Positions 36,655 to 45,764 are shown, numbered from the stretch's first letter. The stretch is 64,000 nucleotides of DNA from Streptococcus suis (GCF_016743335.1 NZ_WCJE01000001.1:62001-126000); one strand, 5' to 3'. Made by a program: numbers and translations. The notes: a model not told the origin generated them from the sequence alone.

Positions 36655-37569
36655 TTATCTAGAACGTTGTTTACCGGCGTTACGGTTTGATTTCTTAGAC
36701 GTTTTTTCTTCGATGATAGCGGATGCTTTAGGAGTTACATCCTTGATAGTTGATTTATATGGTTTTGGAGGATTATTTTTAAATTCTTCTTCAACCTTAG
36801 CACGGATACGTGGTTTCAAGATGAAGTTTGTAAGAGCTTGTTGAATAAGACCGATAAATCCACCGACTACCCAGTAGAGGGTAACACCAGCAGGTGAAGA
36901 CCAAGAGAACATAACAATCATCAATGGGTTCATGATTGCCACAGCTCTCATTTGTTTCTTCTGTTCTTCGTCCATACCGACTTGCATCAGAAGTGATTGA
37001 GCGTAGTAGAGGATACCAGCAATAGCTGTTAGAATGAGACTTGCAGAACCGAGATCAATGCCAAGGAAGGTTGCTTCTGAGATTCCTTCTGTGTAACGAG
37101 CTGCATAGAAGAGTGCCGTAAAGAATGGCATTTGAATCAAGATAGGAAGACAGCCCATTCCACCAAATACGCTGACACCATATTGTTTTTGAGCAGCAAA
37201 GTATTCCTGTTGGGCAGCTAATTGCTCTTCTTGGGAACTTGCATTTTTCATGCGTTCTTGGATTGGACCTAAAATTGGTTTGAGGTAATTCATTTTCTCA
37301 GACTGATAGGTTGATTTCCAAGATTGGTAAATACCTAGTGGCATGATGAAGAGACGAACAATCAATGTCACGATAATGATAGCAACACCGAAACCGAGTC
37401 CTTGGTTTTCCGCGAAGAATTTAATCAGGTTTCCCATTGGGGCAACAAGGAAGTTGTAGACCCAACCTTCACCAGTAGGAACACCGTTCTTTGTCTGCAC
37501 ACATCCTGATAGAAATACTAGCGTAGACAGGGCTAGACCTGTTAATAAAATTCGTTTATTCTTTTTCAA
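36655..37569 (-). CDS. yidC: Membrane protein insertase YidC/Oxa1 family
   Basis: A 304-residue lipoprotein: signal peptide with lipobox LSGC (about Cys23), then five membrane helices in the Oxa1 pattern. Typical features are YQSWKSTYQSEKMNYLKPILGPIQERMKNASSQEE (cytoplasmic loop), GCLPILIQMPFFTALFYA near 148-165 and the basic tail (KTSKKSNRNAGKQRSR) that binds ribosomes. Firmicutes often have two copies; yidD, another insertion factor, is in this window at 49440. It forms a leftward unit with acyP. Confidence 0.94.
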   Translation of the reverse strand: MKKNKRILLTGLALSTLVFLSGCVQTKNGVPTGEGWVYNFLVAPMGNLIKFFAENQGLGFGVAIIIVTLIVRLFIMPLGIYQSWKSTYQSEKMNYLKPILGPIQERMKNASSQEEQLAAQQEYFAAQKQYGVSVFGGMGCLPILIQMPFFTALFYAARYTEGISEATFLGIDLGSASLILTAIAGILYYAQSLLMQVGMDEEQKKQMRAVAIMNPLMIVMFSWSSPAGVTLYWVVGGFIGLIQQALTNFILKPRIRAKVEEEFKNNPPKPYKSTIKDVTPKASAIIEEKTSKKSNRNAGKQRSR

Positions 37570-37635
37570 AATGATACATTCCTTTTTTTACAAGATACAT
37601 TCTATTTTACTTTTTTTGTTCAAAATATACAAGTT

Positions 37636-37917
37636 TTATCTATAAGCCACCTGAAAATCCTTATAGTCTTCGAAGTTGGCTAGGGTGACATCTAGATAGG
37701 TGACTTTGGCCATACGAGAAGGCCCTTTCCGAATTTCATGGATAAAATGGCTGAGCTTCTCAGCATTATCTGACTGAGCTAAAATGGTGACAGTTCCATC
37801 ATCATTATTCCAAACTCTGCCGTAGATGTCGCCTATTTCCACAGCTAAAAATTGAACAGACCAACGAAAGCCGACTCCTTGCACACGACCAGATGCAATC
37901 ATTTTTATCTTTCGCAT
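37636..37917 (-). CDS. acyP: Acylphosphatase
   Basis: A 93-residue small enzyme that hydrolyses acyl phosphates. The phosphate-binding loop GRVQGVGFRWSVQ (about 9-21) and the catalytic Asn region GRVWNNDDGTVTILAQ (about 35-50) match the family. The start at 37917 has AAGGAG upstream; a frame to 37941 has none. It is transcribed leftwards 66 bases upstream of yidC and divergently from the methyltransferase gene, as in pneumococcus. Confidence 0.93.
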   Translation of the reverse strand: MRKIKMIASGRVQGVGFRWSVQFLAVEIGDIYGRVWNNDDGTVTILAQSDNAEKLSHFIHEIRKGPSRMAKVTYLDVTLANFEDYKDFQVAYR

Positions 37918-37948
37918 AAGTTTCTCCTTTTGACAAGACATTTACTTT

Positions 37949-37978
37949 ATTATATCATGGTTGGGTAAGACTGTTCAA
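37949..37978 (-). promoter_or_regulatory. Promoter of acyP
   Basis: Minus strand TTGAAC (37973-37978), 18-base spacer, TATAAT (37949-37954). Confidence 0.65.
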
Positions 37979-38047
37979 AAATCAAGATAATTGATTTAGC
38001 CGTTGGGAAATTGAAGTTGCTGAGCAGTAAAAGAAAAAGGGGCATTC

Positions 38048-38788
38048 ATGGAGATCATTCGCTCAAAGGCCAATCATTTGGTCAAGCAGGTTAAGAAATT
38101 ACAACAGAAAAAATACCGTACTTCTTCTTATTTGATTGAAGGTTGGCATTTGTTGGAGGAGGCTTTGGCAGCCAAAGTACCTATTGAACATATATTGGTA
38201 TCAGAAGAACATGTTCATCGGGTTGCTGGTTTATCCAATGTAACAGTTGTTAGTTCAGATATTATGCAGGATTTAGCAGACTCACGGACACCGCAAGGGG
38301 TAGTAGCTCAACTGTCCTTACCAAATCAGACCTTACCCGATGTCTTAACAGGAAAATTTTTGGTTCTGGAGGATGTGCAGGACCCTGGAAATGTTGGTAC
38401 CATGATTCGTACAGCTGATGCAGCTGGTTTTGATGGAGTATTTCTATCGGATAAGTCGGCAGATATTTACAATATGAAAGTTCTGCGTTCCATGCAAGGG
38501 AGTCATTTCCACTTGCCAGTTTATCGGATGCCGATGACTGCTATTTTTTCTGCTTTAAAAAGCAATCAGCTACAAATCTTGGCAACAACCCTCTCTAGTC
38601 AGTCGGTTGACTATAAGGAAGTTACGCCAAATCCGAGTTTTGCCTTGGTCATGGGAAATGAAGGTCAAGGAATTTCAACTTTTGTAGCCGATGAGGCGGA
38701 TCAACTTGTCCATATTACCATGCCAGGGCAGGCGGAAAGCCTCAATGTGGCGATTGCAGCAGGAATTTTATTGTTTAGCTTTATTTAA
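38048..38788 (+). CDS. TrmH/SpoU-family RNA 2'-O-methyltransferase
   Basis: 246 residues. A short N-terminal substrate-binding domain (SKANHLVKQVKKLQQKKYRTSSYLIEG) is followed by the SPOUT knot domain with motif 1 EDVQDPGNVGTMIRTADAAG near 115-134, motif 2 VMGNEGQGIS near 201-210 and motif 3 IPM-like ITMPGQAESLNVAIAAGILLF. It methylates a ribose in rRNA or tRNA (family includes RlmB and TsnR-like enzymes); the target is not clear from sequence. AAAGGGG precedes the ATG. Confidence 0.88.
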   Translation: MEIIRSKANHLVKQVKKLQQKKYRTSSYLIEGWHLLEEALAAKVPIEHILVSEEHVHRVAGLSNVTVVSSDIMQDLADSRTPQGVVAQLSLPNQTLPDVLTGKFLVLEDVQDPGNVGTMIRTADAAGFDGVFLSDKSADIYNMKVLRSMQGSHFHLPVYRMPMTAIFSALKSNQLQILATTLSSQSVDYKEVTPNPSFALVMGNEGQGISTFVADEADQLVHITMPGQAESLNVAIAAGILLFSFI

Positions 38789-38809
38789 GCCAAGTGTACT
38801 ATAGTGTGG

Positions 38810-38815
38810 TATAAT
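38810..38815 (+). promoter_or_regulatory. Extended -10 promoter of HD-domain gene
   Basis: TGTGGTATAAT (TATAAT at 38810-38815), 19 bases before the ATG. Confidence 0.5.
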
Positions 38816-38834
38816 ATTCCAACGAGGTTAACGA

Positions 38835-39317
38835 ATGGTTGCATATAAACAAGATAAAGAATACATGCATTACGTGGGGCACTTGATTGCCACACCCAAG
38901 GTGCAAAAATTGGGGAAAATCCCTCATCATTATTACTCCACGCGCTTGGAACATTCCATCAATGTCTCTTATACAAGCTATAAGATTGCGAAAAAATTTG
39001 GTTGGGATGCCAAGTCAACAGCTCGTGGTGGTCTATTGCATGATTTATTCTTCTATGATTGGAGAGATACCAAATTCAACAAGAGCCATGCTTGGGTTCA
39101 TCCACGAATTGCTAAACGCAATGCTCAGAAACTCATTCAACTCAATAAACTAGAAGAAGACATCATTGTGAAGCATATGTTTGGTGCGACAATCGCTCCT
39201 CCTCGCTACAAGGAATCTTGGATTGTGACATGTGTGGATAAGTATTGGGCTGTGAGAGAGTGGAGTCTGCCCTTACAACACAAGTGGAAAAATCGTAAGG
39301 TCTTTCGGTTTCAATAA
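38835..39317 (+). CDS. HD-domain phosphohydrolase-like protein
   Basis: 160 residues. HD-type metal ligands are visible as RLEHSINVSYTSYKIA (H near 41), GGLLHDLFFYDW (HD near 74-75) and TCVDKYWAVRE (D near 135). The family cleaves phosphate esters of nucleotides or second messengers; the substrate is unknown. Acts in the cytoplasm. It sits 21 bases upstream of the BI-1 gene, probably cotranscribed. Confidence 0.85.
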   Translation: MVAYKQDKEYMHYVGHLIATPKVQKLGKIPHHYYSTRLEHSINVSYTSYKIAKKFGWDAKSTARGGLLHDLFFYDWRDTKFNKSHAWVHPRIAKRNAQKLIQLNKLEEDIIVKHMFGATIAPPRYKESWIVTCVDKYWAVREWSLPLQHKWKNRKVFRFQ

Positions 39318-39338
39318 AATGATTTAAAGGAGAATAGT

Positions 39339-40040
39339 ATGAATAACGATTCATTTATTATTAATCAGGTGGATAATACCGCCCTCAACCGTTTCTTCGG
39401 TAAAATTTATGGTGTGGTTGCCATGGGAATTGGTCTATCAGCTCTAGTTTCTTTCTTGGCTGTGACCGTCTTTCAATCTTTATTGCTTAGTCTGCTGAGT
39501 GCAGGTTCCATCATCATGATGCTGATTATGATTGGTCAGATTGCCTTGGTTGTTTCTGCTTCAGCAATGGCAGCTAAAAATAGCCCAATGGCTCTACCAA
39601 TGTTTCTTGCCTACTCAGTAACAAATGGGATTACCATCAGCATGATTTTGATGTTCTATACTAGCGAAACAGTTGTACTCGCCTTCGTGTCAGCGGCTCT
39701 CATGTTTGCTATCATGGCTGTAATTGGGATGACAACGAAGAAAGATCTTTCTGGTATGGCCCAGGCATTGCGTGCAGCTCTATGGGGAATTATTATTGCA
39801 AGTGTTATTAATATCTTCCTTCGTAGCTCAGGTCTAAGCTTTATGATGTCTATCATTTCTGTTTTGGTATTCTCAGGTTTGATTGCTTATGACAACCAAC
39901 GTATCCGCAATGTTTTCGAACAAACTGGTGGTAATGTTGGCCAAGGTTGGGTCGTATCCATGGCGCTTCAGCTCTATCTTGACTTTATAAACCTTTTCCT
40001 CAACTTACTCCGTATCTTTGGTGGATTGAGTCGAGACTAA
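39339..40040 (+). CDS. Bax inhibitor-1/YccA family membrane protein
   Basis: 233 residues, seven hydrophobic helices. The N-terminus NRFFGKIYGVVAMGIGLSAL and C-terminal ALQLYLDFINLFLNLLRIFGG are typical of the TMBIM/BI-1 (UPF0005) family, members of which act as pH-sensitive calcium leak channels; the role in streptococci is unknown. The AAAGGAG ribosome site is well placed. A strong terminator follows, then the IS element. Confidence 0.9.
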   Translation: MNNDSFIINQVDNTALNRFFGKIYGVVAMGIGLSALVSFLAVTVFQSLLLSLLSAGSIIMMLIMIGQIALVVSASAMAAKNSPMALPMFLAYSVTNGITISMILMFYTSETVVLAFVSAALMFAIMAVIGMTTKKDLSGMAQALRAALWGIIIASVINIFLRSSGLSFMMSIISVLVFSGLIAYDNQRIRNVFEQTGGNVGQGWVVSMALQLYLDFINLFLNLLRIFGGLSRD

Positions 40041-40051
40041 TTATGACATAT

Positions 40052-40082
40052 AAAAAAGAGGGTAACCCTCTTTTTTATATGT
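40052..40082. terminator. Bidirectional terminator after BI-1 gene
   Basis: AAAAAAGAGGGT-TA-ACCCTCTTTTTT, a perfect palindrome with A and T tracts on both sides. Confidence 0.85.
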
Positions 40083-40132
40083 CGTTTATTATGTGACTTT
40101 TAGTCCGTCACGCTCCGTAAGGTGCGTGACAA

Positions 40133-40845
40133 ATAAACCACCCGCTATGCGGGTGCGCGATGAAGGTTATACCAAAAAAACTCCAAACGCGATACAATAA
40201 AGGTGTTCAAGCCTATTGTAAAGCGAAAGGAGAAAAATATGGCGCAAAAGGCACATAGTTTATCACATACAAAATGGCTGTGTAAATACCACATTGTCTT
40301 CACACCTAAGTATAGACGAAAAATCATCTATAATCAATATCGAAGTAGTTTGGGAGAAATATTCCGACGTTTGTGTACTTATAAAGGTGTTGAAATTATC
40401 GAAGGTCATCTGATGCCAGACCATGTTCACATGTTAGTCAGTATTCCTCCAAGGCTAAGTGTATCAAGTTTTATGGGCTATTTAAAAGGCAAGAGTGCTC
40501 TTATGATGTTTGATAAACACGCCAATCTCAAATATAAATTTGGCAATCGTCATTTCTGGGCAGAGGGATATTATGTAAGTACGGTTGGACTTAATGAAGC
40601 CACAATTAAGAAATATATACAAGAACAGGAAAAACATGATATAGCACTTGATAAGTTAAGTGTAAAAGAGTATGAAGATCCCTTTAGGGATAATGGCAAG
40701 TAGTACGAATGCCTCTTTAAGAGGCTAGTGACGAGTCAAAAGCAGTGAGGCTTGAACAAAGTGAAAGCCAGCGTCTTTAGGCGCTGGCTGGTGATGTGGG
40801 CTTATAGCCCTTGTTCAAACCACCCGTTTGACGGGTGGTCATGAT
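40133..40845 (+). mobile_element. IS200-type insertion sequence (IS200/IS605 family, tnpA only)
   Basis: About 713 bp carrying a single Y1 transposase and no tnpB. As in the family, ends are not inverted repeats of each other but carry subterminal hairpins: left CACCCGC-TAT-GCGGGTG (40139-40155), right ACCACCCGT-TTG-ACGGGTGGT (40819-40839). A GC-rich hairpin (AGCCAGCG / GCGCTGGCT, near 40768-40791) follows tnpA as a likely terminator. No target duplication is expected. Exact ends are estimated to within a few bases. The right end abuts the pepC stop codon. Confidence 0.85.
40239..40703 (+). CDS. tnpA: IS200/IS605-family transposase TnpA
   Basis: A 154-residue HUH single-strand transposase, full length and uninterrupted. 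The HUH motif is in EGHLMPDHVHMLVSIPP (H-V-H near 63-65) and the catalytic tyrosine is in FWAEGYYVSTVGLNEATIKKYIQEQ (near 115-139). N-terminal LSHTKWLCKYHIVFTPKYRR is typical. It moves the element as a single-stranded circle through replication forks. AAAGGAG precedes ATG 40239; an earlier in-frame ATG at 40203 lies in the element's left region. It is likely still active, judging by intact motifs and ends. Confidence 0.95.
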   Translation: MAQKAHSLSHTKWLCKYHIVFTPKYRRKIIYNQYRSSLGEIFRRLCTYKGVEIIEGHLMPDHVHMLVSIPPRLSVSSFMGYLKGKSALMMFDKHANLKYKFGNRHFWAEGYYVSTVGLNEATIKKYIQEQEKHDIALDKLSVKEYEDPFRDNGK

Positions 40846-42177
40846 TTATGCTAGAGCTCCCATTGGATCCCATGGGGCAAGGACTTGTGGTTGAGCTTGA
40901 TAAGCTGCTAGTTCTTCTTGTGTGAGGAATTCTTTTCGGACAACAATCTGATAAGTGTACTCATCCATCCAGCTATCTGATGCGACGAAGTATCCCTTGT
41001 CACCAACCTTGTCACCCCAAGAGTTTTCCACTTTCCATTTGAGAGGTTGCTCATTGTCATCTAAATCAACACCAGTTAAGACCATAGCGTGGGTCATCAA
41101 GCTCTCGGAGTAGTCTAATCTTCCAGCCTTGTCTTGATGGAAACGGATACCCAGACCTGAAGAGAAGTCGTAGGTGTTGGTTGCCATAATACCAGTTTGA
41201 CGGTTGCTGCTTTGACCGACATCGGAACCAAACCAAACGGACTCACCAGCTTTGAGTTGGGCAATAGCTAGTTCTTTAAAACGGTTCATTTCTACATTGA
41301 GATAGCGGACAGCAGGGGCACCAATGACGTTCCCCAACAATTCGACTGTATAAGATTTATTGTAAGGTTTATCAGTAGTTGGAGCGTTGATAATGGAGAC
41401 ATAGTCAGATAGTTTCAAACCAACGTATTTCTCGTAGAATGCCTGAGGTGTCACATTTGTATCGCGGTGATAAACATTGTCTTTATCTCTATATGCAAAA
41501 TCAAAGCTGCGTGGAGGGAGTCCAAGGTTAACAGCTAGGAAGTTAAAGATTTCTTGAAGCAAGTTTTCTTTTTGTGTTTGAACCTCTTCCGGAGATGCTC
41601 CTTTGGCAAGGAGGTCTCGCAAGATTTGTGCATCTTGACGGAGCAATTTGTTAAGGTACTGATTGAGCTCACGGCTGGCACTGGATGAGATAGATTCTGG
41701 ATAGACGGATTTCGGTACCACACCATATTTTTCAAATAGGGCAACAACCATATCCCATTGACCGCCATCTTGTTGCGGGGTATCCAATAAGAATTTTACC
41801 TTACGGCTACCAATTTCTTGGTCAGCTGTGGCAATGATTTGTTCGAGGAACCAGTTGGATTTTTCATATTTATCCCAAAAGAAGGTATGGGCCTGTGATA
41901 GCTCAAAATTCTCCAGTTTGAAGTCAGAGATGAGTTTGTGGCGGAAGGTGTTTAATGCAGCAAACATCCAGCAACGTCCAGAAGCCTTTTGGTTTGAAAC
42001 AGCGTCCTTTGTCAAGTCGATTGAAAAGACATAGTCATTGTCGATGGCGCTTTGGCGTGTTTCTAAGGATTTCAAAAGCCCGTTATGGCTAACGGCATTT
42101 TCGGTTGCCTGTAGGCTTGGATTAGCTAGATAGTTGGCATACAAGCGTTCTGTAAAATCAAAATCTAGTGTTGACAT
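40846..42177 (-). CDS. pepC: Aminopeptidase C (bleomycin hydrolase family)
   Basis: A 443-residue cytosolic papain-fold cysteine peptidase that trims peptides from the N-terminus. Catalytic Cys in QKASGRCWMFAALN near 68, His in MTHAMVLTG near 359 and Asn in KVENSWGDK near 380. It keeps the C-terminal arm ending DPMGALA that acts as the exopeptidase latch. An IS200 element begins right after its stop codon, so the native 3' region and terminator are displaced. AAGGAG precedes the start. Confidence 0.95.
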   Translation of the reverse strand: MSTLDFDFTERLYANYLANPSLQATENAVSHNGLLKSLETRQSAIDNDYVFSIDLTKDAVSNQKASGRCWMFAALNTFRHKLISDFKLENFELSQAHTFFWDKYEKSNWFLEQIIATADQEIGSRKVKFLLDTPQQDGGQWDMVVALFEKYGVVPKSVYPESISSSASRELNQYLNKLLRQDAQILRDLLAKGASPEEVQTQKENLLQEIFNFLAVNLGLPPRSFDFAYRDKDNVYHRDTNVTPQAFYEKYVGLKLSDYVSIINAPTTDKPYNKSYTVELLGNVIGAPAVRYLNVEMNRFKELAIAQLKAGESVWFGSDVGQSSNRQTGIMATNTYDFSSGLGIRFHQDKAGRLDYSESLMTHAMVLTGVDLDDNEQPLKWKVENSWGDKVGDKGYFVASDSWMDEYTYQIVVRKEFLTQEELAAYQAQPQVLAPWDPMGALA

Positions 42178-42205
42178 ATATTACTCCTTTTTTAATGATA
42201 ATCAC

Positions 42206-42233
42206 ATTATAGCGCTAGAAATTTATTTTGCAA
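42206..42233 (-). promoter_or_regulatory. Promoter of pepC
   Basis: Minus strand TTGCAA (42228-42233), 16-base spacer, TATAAT (42206-42211). Confidence 0.65.
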
Positions 42234-42274
42234 GTATTTGGTGGAGTTGAAGGCTACAGTTCCTCACATATTTG

Positions 42275-42283
42275 TGATATAAT
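42275..42283 (+). promoter_or_regulatory. Extended -10 promoter of lysA
   Basis: TGATATAAT (TATAAT at 42278-42283), 27 bases before the ATG. No lysine riboswitch or T-box is visible in the short leader. Confidence 0.5.
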
Positions 42284-42310
42284 AAGAAAAATATTTGATG
42301 AGGTAGAGAT

Positions 42311-43558
42311 ATGACCAAGACACCATTTGTCAGTAAAGAAGTTTTAGAAACCGTTACGGAGCAATTTCCGACTCCTTTTCATTTGTATGATGAAAAAGGC
42401 ATTCGTGAGAAGGCGCGTGCCCTTAATGCAGCTTTTTCATGGAACAAAGGCTTTAAGGAATATTTTGCGGTCAAGGCGACTCCAACTCCAGCTATTTTAA
42501 AAATTCTTCAAGAAGAAGGTTGTGGAGTGGATTGTGCCACCGATGTGGAAGTGCTGATGAGTGAAAAATTGGGCTTTAAGGACATCATGTTCACATCTAA
42601 TGACACCCAGGCACAAGAATTTGTTTATGCCAGAAAAGTTGGGGCGACCATTAACCTTGATGCCTATGAGCATATTGAGTTTTTGAAAAATGTTGCTGGG
42701 ATTCCAGAAACGGTCTGTCTCCGTTACAATCCTGGAGGAATCTTCTCGCTGGGAACGGATATTATGGACCACCCAGAAGAGTCTAAGTTTGGGATGACCA
42801 AGGAACAGTTGATGAAAGGCTATAAGGAACTGAAAGAGCTAGGTGTCAAGGAATTTGGTATTCATGCCTTTCTAGCTTCGAATACAGTAACAAATGACTA
42901 TTATCCTGTTCTGGCGCGTCAGTTGTTTGAATTGGCCTTGGAAATTCGTGAGGAAACAGGTGTGACCTTGGACTTCATCAACCTATCAGGTGGGATTGGA
43001 GTCAACTATCGTCCTGAGCAAGAACCGAACGACATTGCTGTCATTGGTGAGGGTGTTCGTAAGGTTTACGAGGAAATTCTCACGCCAGCTGGTATGGAAC
43101 ATATAAAAATCTTTACAGAATTGGGGCGCTTTATGTTGGCGCCACACGGTCACTTGATTACAAAGGTGCTCCATCGTAAGGAAACCTATCGGACTTATAT
43201 TGGTGTCGATGCATCAGCAGCCAACCTCATGCGTCCTGCCTTCTATGGCGCCTACCACCATATCACCAATATCACGCGCCCTGATGCGCCAATCGAAGTG
43301 GTGGATGTGGCAGGTTCCCTCTGTGAAAACAACGACAAGTTTGCGGTTAATCGTGACTTACCACGGGCAGAAGTAGGAGACACCTTGGTCATTCATGACA
43401 GTGGTGCACACGGCTTCTCCATGGGCTACAACTACAACGGTCGTCTGCGTTCTTCTGAAATTCTTTTGCAGGAAGATGGCACAGCGCGGATGATTCGTCG
43501 TGCTGAAACTCCTGAGGATTATTTCGCGACCATTTACGGTTTTGAATTTGACAAGTAA
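42311..43558 (+). CDS. lysA: Diaminopimelate decarboxylase
   Basis: A 415-residue PLP enzyme, alanine-racemase fold, that decarboxylates meso-diaminopimelate to lysine. The PLP lysine is in EYFAVKATPTPAI near 50-62; INLSGGIGVNYRPEQ near 222-236 and ELGRFMLAPHGHLITKV near 273-289 bind cofactor; VAGSLCENNDKFA near 337-349 has the active-site Cys. Lysine is needed for protein and for the Lys-type peptidoglycan crosslink. It stands alone, with no other lysine genes nearby. Confidence 0.92.
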   Translation: MTKTPFVSKEVLETVTEQFPTPFHLYDEKGIREKARALNAAFSWNKGFKEYFAVKATPTPAILKILQEEGCGVDCATDVEVLMSEKLGFKDIMFTSNDTQAQEFVYARKVGATINLDAYEHIEFLKNVAGIPETVCLRYNPGGIFSLGTDIMDHPEESKFGMTKEQLMKGYKELKELGVKEFGIHAFLASNTVTNDYYPVLARQLFELALEIREETGVTLDFINLSGGIGVNYRPEQEPNDIAVIGEGVRKVYEEILTPAGMEHIKIFTELGRFMLAPHGHLITKVLHRKETYRTYIGVDASAANLMRPAFYGAYHHITNITRPDAPIEVVDVAGSLCENNDKFAVNRDLPRAEVGDTLVIHDSGAHGFSMGYNYNGRLRSSEILLQEDGTARMIRRAETPEDYFATIYGFEFDK

Positions 43559-43561
43559 GTC

Positions 43562-43590
43562 TTGGAAAAGACTGTTGAATTTGGTATAAT
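43562..43590 (+). promoter_or_regulatory. Promoter of yneF
   Basis: TTGGAA (43562-43567), 17-base spacer, extended -10 TGGTATAAT (TATAAT 43585-43590). Confidence 0.65.
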
Positions 43591-43630
43591 AGATGTAGTT
43601 ACGTAGAAATAAAGATTTGAGGAGATTGAT

Positions 43631-43873
43631 ATGCAATTAGGTATCGGTTTAGTAATTGTTTTGGTGCTTGTGGCATTTGCAGGTGGTGTAGCCTTGGGTA
43701 TTTACTTGTCACGCAAACAAGTGGAAAACTACATTGCTGATAAGCCAGTTTTGGATGAAAATGCTTTGCGTTTGATGATGAGCCAAATGGGTCAAAAGCC
43801 AAGCGAAGCAAAAGTACAACAAGTACTTCGCCAAATCAAGAGCCAACAAAAAGTGGCAAGCAAGAAAAAATAA
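43631..43873 (+). CDS. yneF: YneF family (UPF0154) small membrane protein
   Basis: 80 residues: one N-terminal membrane helix (IGLVIVLVLVAFAGGVALGIYLSRK, about 4-28), then a charged cytoplasmic part with LMMSQMGQKPSEAKVQQVLRQIKSQQK, the family's conserved MGxxPSxxKVxQ region. Function unknown; widely kept in Firmicutes. GAGGAGATTGAT precedes the ATG. Single-gene unit with its own promoter and terminator. Confidence 0.9.
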   Translation: MQLGIGLVIVLVLVAFAGGVALGIYLSRKQVENYIADKPVLDENALRLMMSQMGQKPSEAKVQQVLRQIKSQQKVASKKK

Positions 43874-43885
43874 TCAAACTGGGAC

Positions 43886-43916
43886 TGGGATATTCATTCC
43901 TAGATCCCATTTTTTG
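43886..43916 (+). terminator. Terminator of yneF
   Basis: TGGGAT (43886-43891) pairs with ATCCCA (43904-43909), followed by TTTTTT. Confidence 0.7.
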
Positions 43917-43962
43917 AGTAGAAAAGAAAGGCTAGTCAGATTTTCTGGCTAATCTCAGTATT

Positions 43963-44757
43963 ATGGATAATCGACCAATAGGTTTTTTAGATTCAGGTGT
44001 GGGGGGATTAACGGTTGCGCGTGAGTTAATGCGCCAACTTCCCCATGAAGAAATCGTTTATATAGGGGACTCGGCACGGGCACCTTATGGACCCCGTCCA
44101 GCGGAACAAATCAGAGAATATACGTGGCAGTTGGTCAATTTCCTTTTGACAAAAAATGTAAAAATGATTGTCTTTGCCTGTAATACGGCAACAGCGGTAG
44201 CCTGGGAAGAAGTCAAGGAAAAGTTGGATATTCCTGTTTTGGGTGTTATTTTACCAGGTGCTTCGGCAGCTATCAAGGCAACGCAAACTGGTAAGGTTGG
44301 TGTCTTAGGAACGGCTATGACCATTCAATCCGATATCTATCGTGAAAAAATTCAGGCCCTTTCTCCAGAAACGCAGGTAGACAGCCTAGCCTGTCCCAAA
44401 TTTGCCCCTCTGGTTGAGTCCAATAGCCACCAATCTAGTCTTGCCAAAAAGGTTGTTTATGAGACACTTCGACCACTCGTTGGGAAAGTGGACACCTTGG
44501 TCTTGGGATGTACCCATTATCCCCTACTTCGCCCCATCATCCAGAATGCCATGGGCAAGGATGTCAAGTTGATTGACAGTGGGGCAGAGTGCGCGCGAGA
44601 TATTTCTGTTTTATTAAATTATTTTCAAATCAACCGCAGCCGTACCGAAAAGGATATTCAGCACAGATTTTACACAACAGCTAGTCCGGCAGCTTTTAAA
44701 GAAATAGCTGAAAGCTGGATGGGCATTGATATTCATGTGGAGCATGTAGAACTATGA
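43963..44757 (+). CDS. murI: Glutamate racemase
   Basis: 264 residues. It converts L- to D-glutamate for peptidoglycan. N-terminal [19 protein letters not shown], catalytic cysteines in [13 protein letters not shown] (near 73) and [11 protein letters not shown] (near 184), GDSARAPYG near 36-44. It starts a long overlapping operon (murI-rdgB-yfcE-cbpB-xerD-like-scpA-scpB-rluB-yidD), the usual streptococcal order. The stop overlaps the next start by four bases. Confidence 0.96.
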   Translation: MDNRPIGFLDSGVGGLTVARELMRQLPHEEIVYIGDSARAPYGPRPAEQIREYTWQLVNFLLTKNVKMIVFACNTATAVAWEEVKEKLDIPVLGVILPGASAAIKATQTGKVGVLGTAMTIQSDIYREKIQALSPETQVDSLACPKFAPLVESNSHQSSLAKKVVYETLRPLVGKVDTLVLGCTHYPLLRPIIQNAMGKDVKLIDSGAECARDISVLLNYFQINRSRTEKDIQHRFYTTASPAAFKEIAESWMGIDIHVEHVEL

Positions 44758-45764
44758 CAGACAAGATATACGAATACAGAGATGAACACAATTGGTTTAT
44801 TGGAAAGGCTAGCTTTGCCAACCTATTTGGTTCATTTGGAGTAAATGGAAGAGAGCAGGAAATTTACCAGATTGGTCAGTTGTTTGACAAACTGATTGCG
44901 GGTAATGTTGAAGATGAGAATTTCAACCAGTGTGTCAACATTGAAGTGATCAAACTTCAGTCTGAATTTGCCCTCTTTCAATTTGCCTGTGATATTTTGA
45001 ATGAGTTAAACAATCGACAGTTCAAAGTTCTCCAACACCAAGGAGCTATTCTGGTCACAGAAGCTGACAAATTGCTCTTGGTTCATCTGCCCCAAACAGG
45101 GGTTAGCACGGCAGATTTCTTCGGTCAAGACAAGGGATTGGCAAGCGTGGGAGATACCGTCTTGATTGCCACTAAAAATGAAGGTAAGACCAAGGAATTT
45201 CGCAAGTTTTTTGAGCGTTTTGGCTACCAGGTCGAGAACCTCAACAATTATCCTGACCTGCCAGATGTAGCAGAGACAGGTATGACTTTTGAGGAAAATG
45301 CACGGCTCAAGGCTGAAACCATAGCAGAGCTGACAGGCAAAATGGTCTTGGCAGATGATTCAGGTTTGAAGGTTGATGCTTTAGGTGGCCTGCCAGGGGT
45401 CTGGTCTGCTCGTTTTTCAGGCCCAGATGCCACAGACGAGCTCAATAATGCCAAACTCTTGCATGAGTTAGCTATGGTCTTCGACTTGAAAAATCGTTCT
45501 GCTCAGTTCCATTGTACTCTGGTCATGGCTGCTCCAAATCGTGACAGTTTGATTGTCGAAGCGGACTGGGAAGGTTTTATCGGTATGGAACTTCGTGGGG
45601 AAAATGGGTTTGGATATGATCCACTTTTCCTCGTGGGCGAAACAGGTAAGACCTCGGCAGAATTAACTCTAGAAGAAAAAAATAAGATTTCCCACCGTGC
45701 ACAAGCACTAGAAAAATTAGTGGAGGCATTTCCAGTATGGCAGGAGCAAGCAAAACAATCCTAG
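44754..45764 (+). CDS. rdgB: XTP/dITP diphosphatase with streptococcal N-terminal extension
   Basis: 336 residues. The C-terminal ~200 residues are a complete Ham1/RdgB domain: [18 protein letters not shown] (near 140-157), [40 protein letters not shown] near 199-224, and GFGYDPLFL near 286. It removes non-canonical purine triphosphates. The first ~135 residues ([24 protein letters not shown]...) are an extra domain kept in streptococci but absent from other bacteria; no function is known. It overlaps murI (ATGA) and yfcE by 28 bases. Confidence 0.92.
   Translation: MTDKIYEYRDEHNWFIGKASFANLFGSFGVNGREQEIYQIGQLFDKLIAGNVEDENFNQCVNIEVIKLQSEFALFQFACDILNELNNRQFKVLQHQGAILVTEADKLLLVHLPQTGVSTADFFGQDKGLASVGDTVLIATKNEGKTKEFRKFFERFGYQVENLNNYPDLPDVAETGMTFEENARLKAETIAELTGKMVLADDSGLKVDALGGLPGVWSARFSGPDATDELNNAKLLHELAMVFDLKNRSAQFHCTLVMAAPNRDSLIVEADWEGFIGMELRGENGFGYDPLFLVGETGKTSAELTLEEKNKISHRAQALEKLVEAFPVWQEQAKQS

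Noticed and set aside
40052-40155. Clustered palindromes after the BI-1 gene, considered as a possible CRISPR-like or REP array
   Set aside because: They are three unrelated structures: a terminator, a GC-rich hairpin (GTCACGC/GCGTGAC), and the IS200 left-end hairpin. No regular repeat-spacer pattern.
42178-42310. Lysine riboswitch or T-box in front of lysA
   Set aside because: Only about 30 bases separate the -10 from the ATG; there is no room or conserved motif for either.
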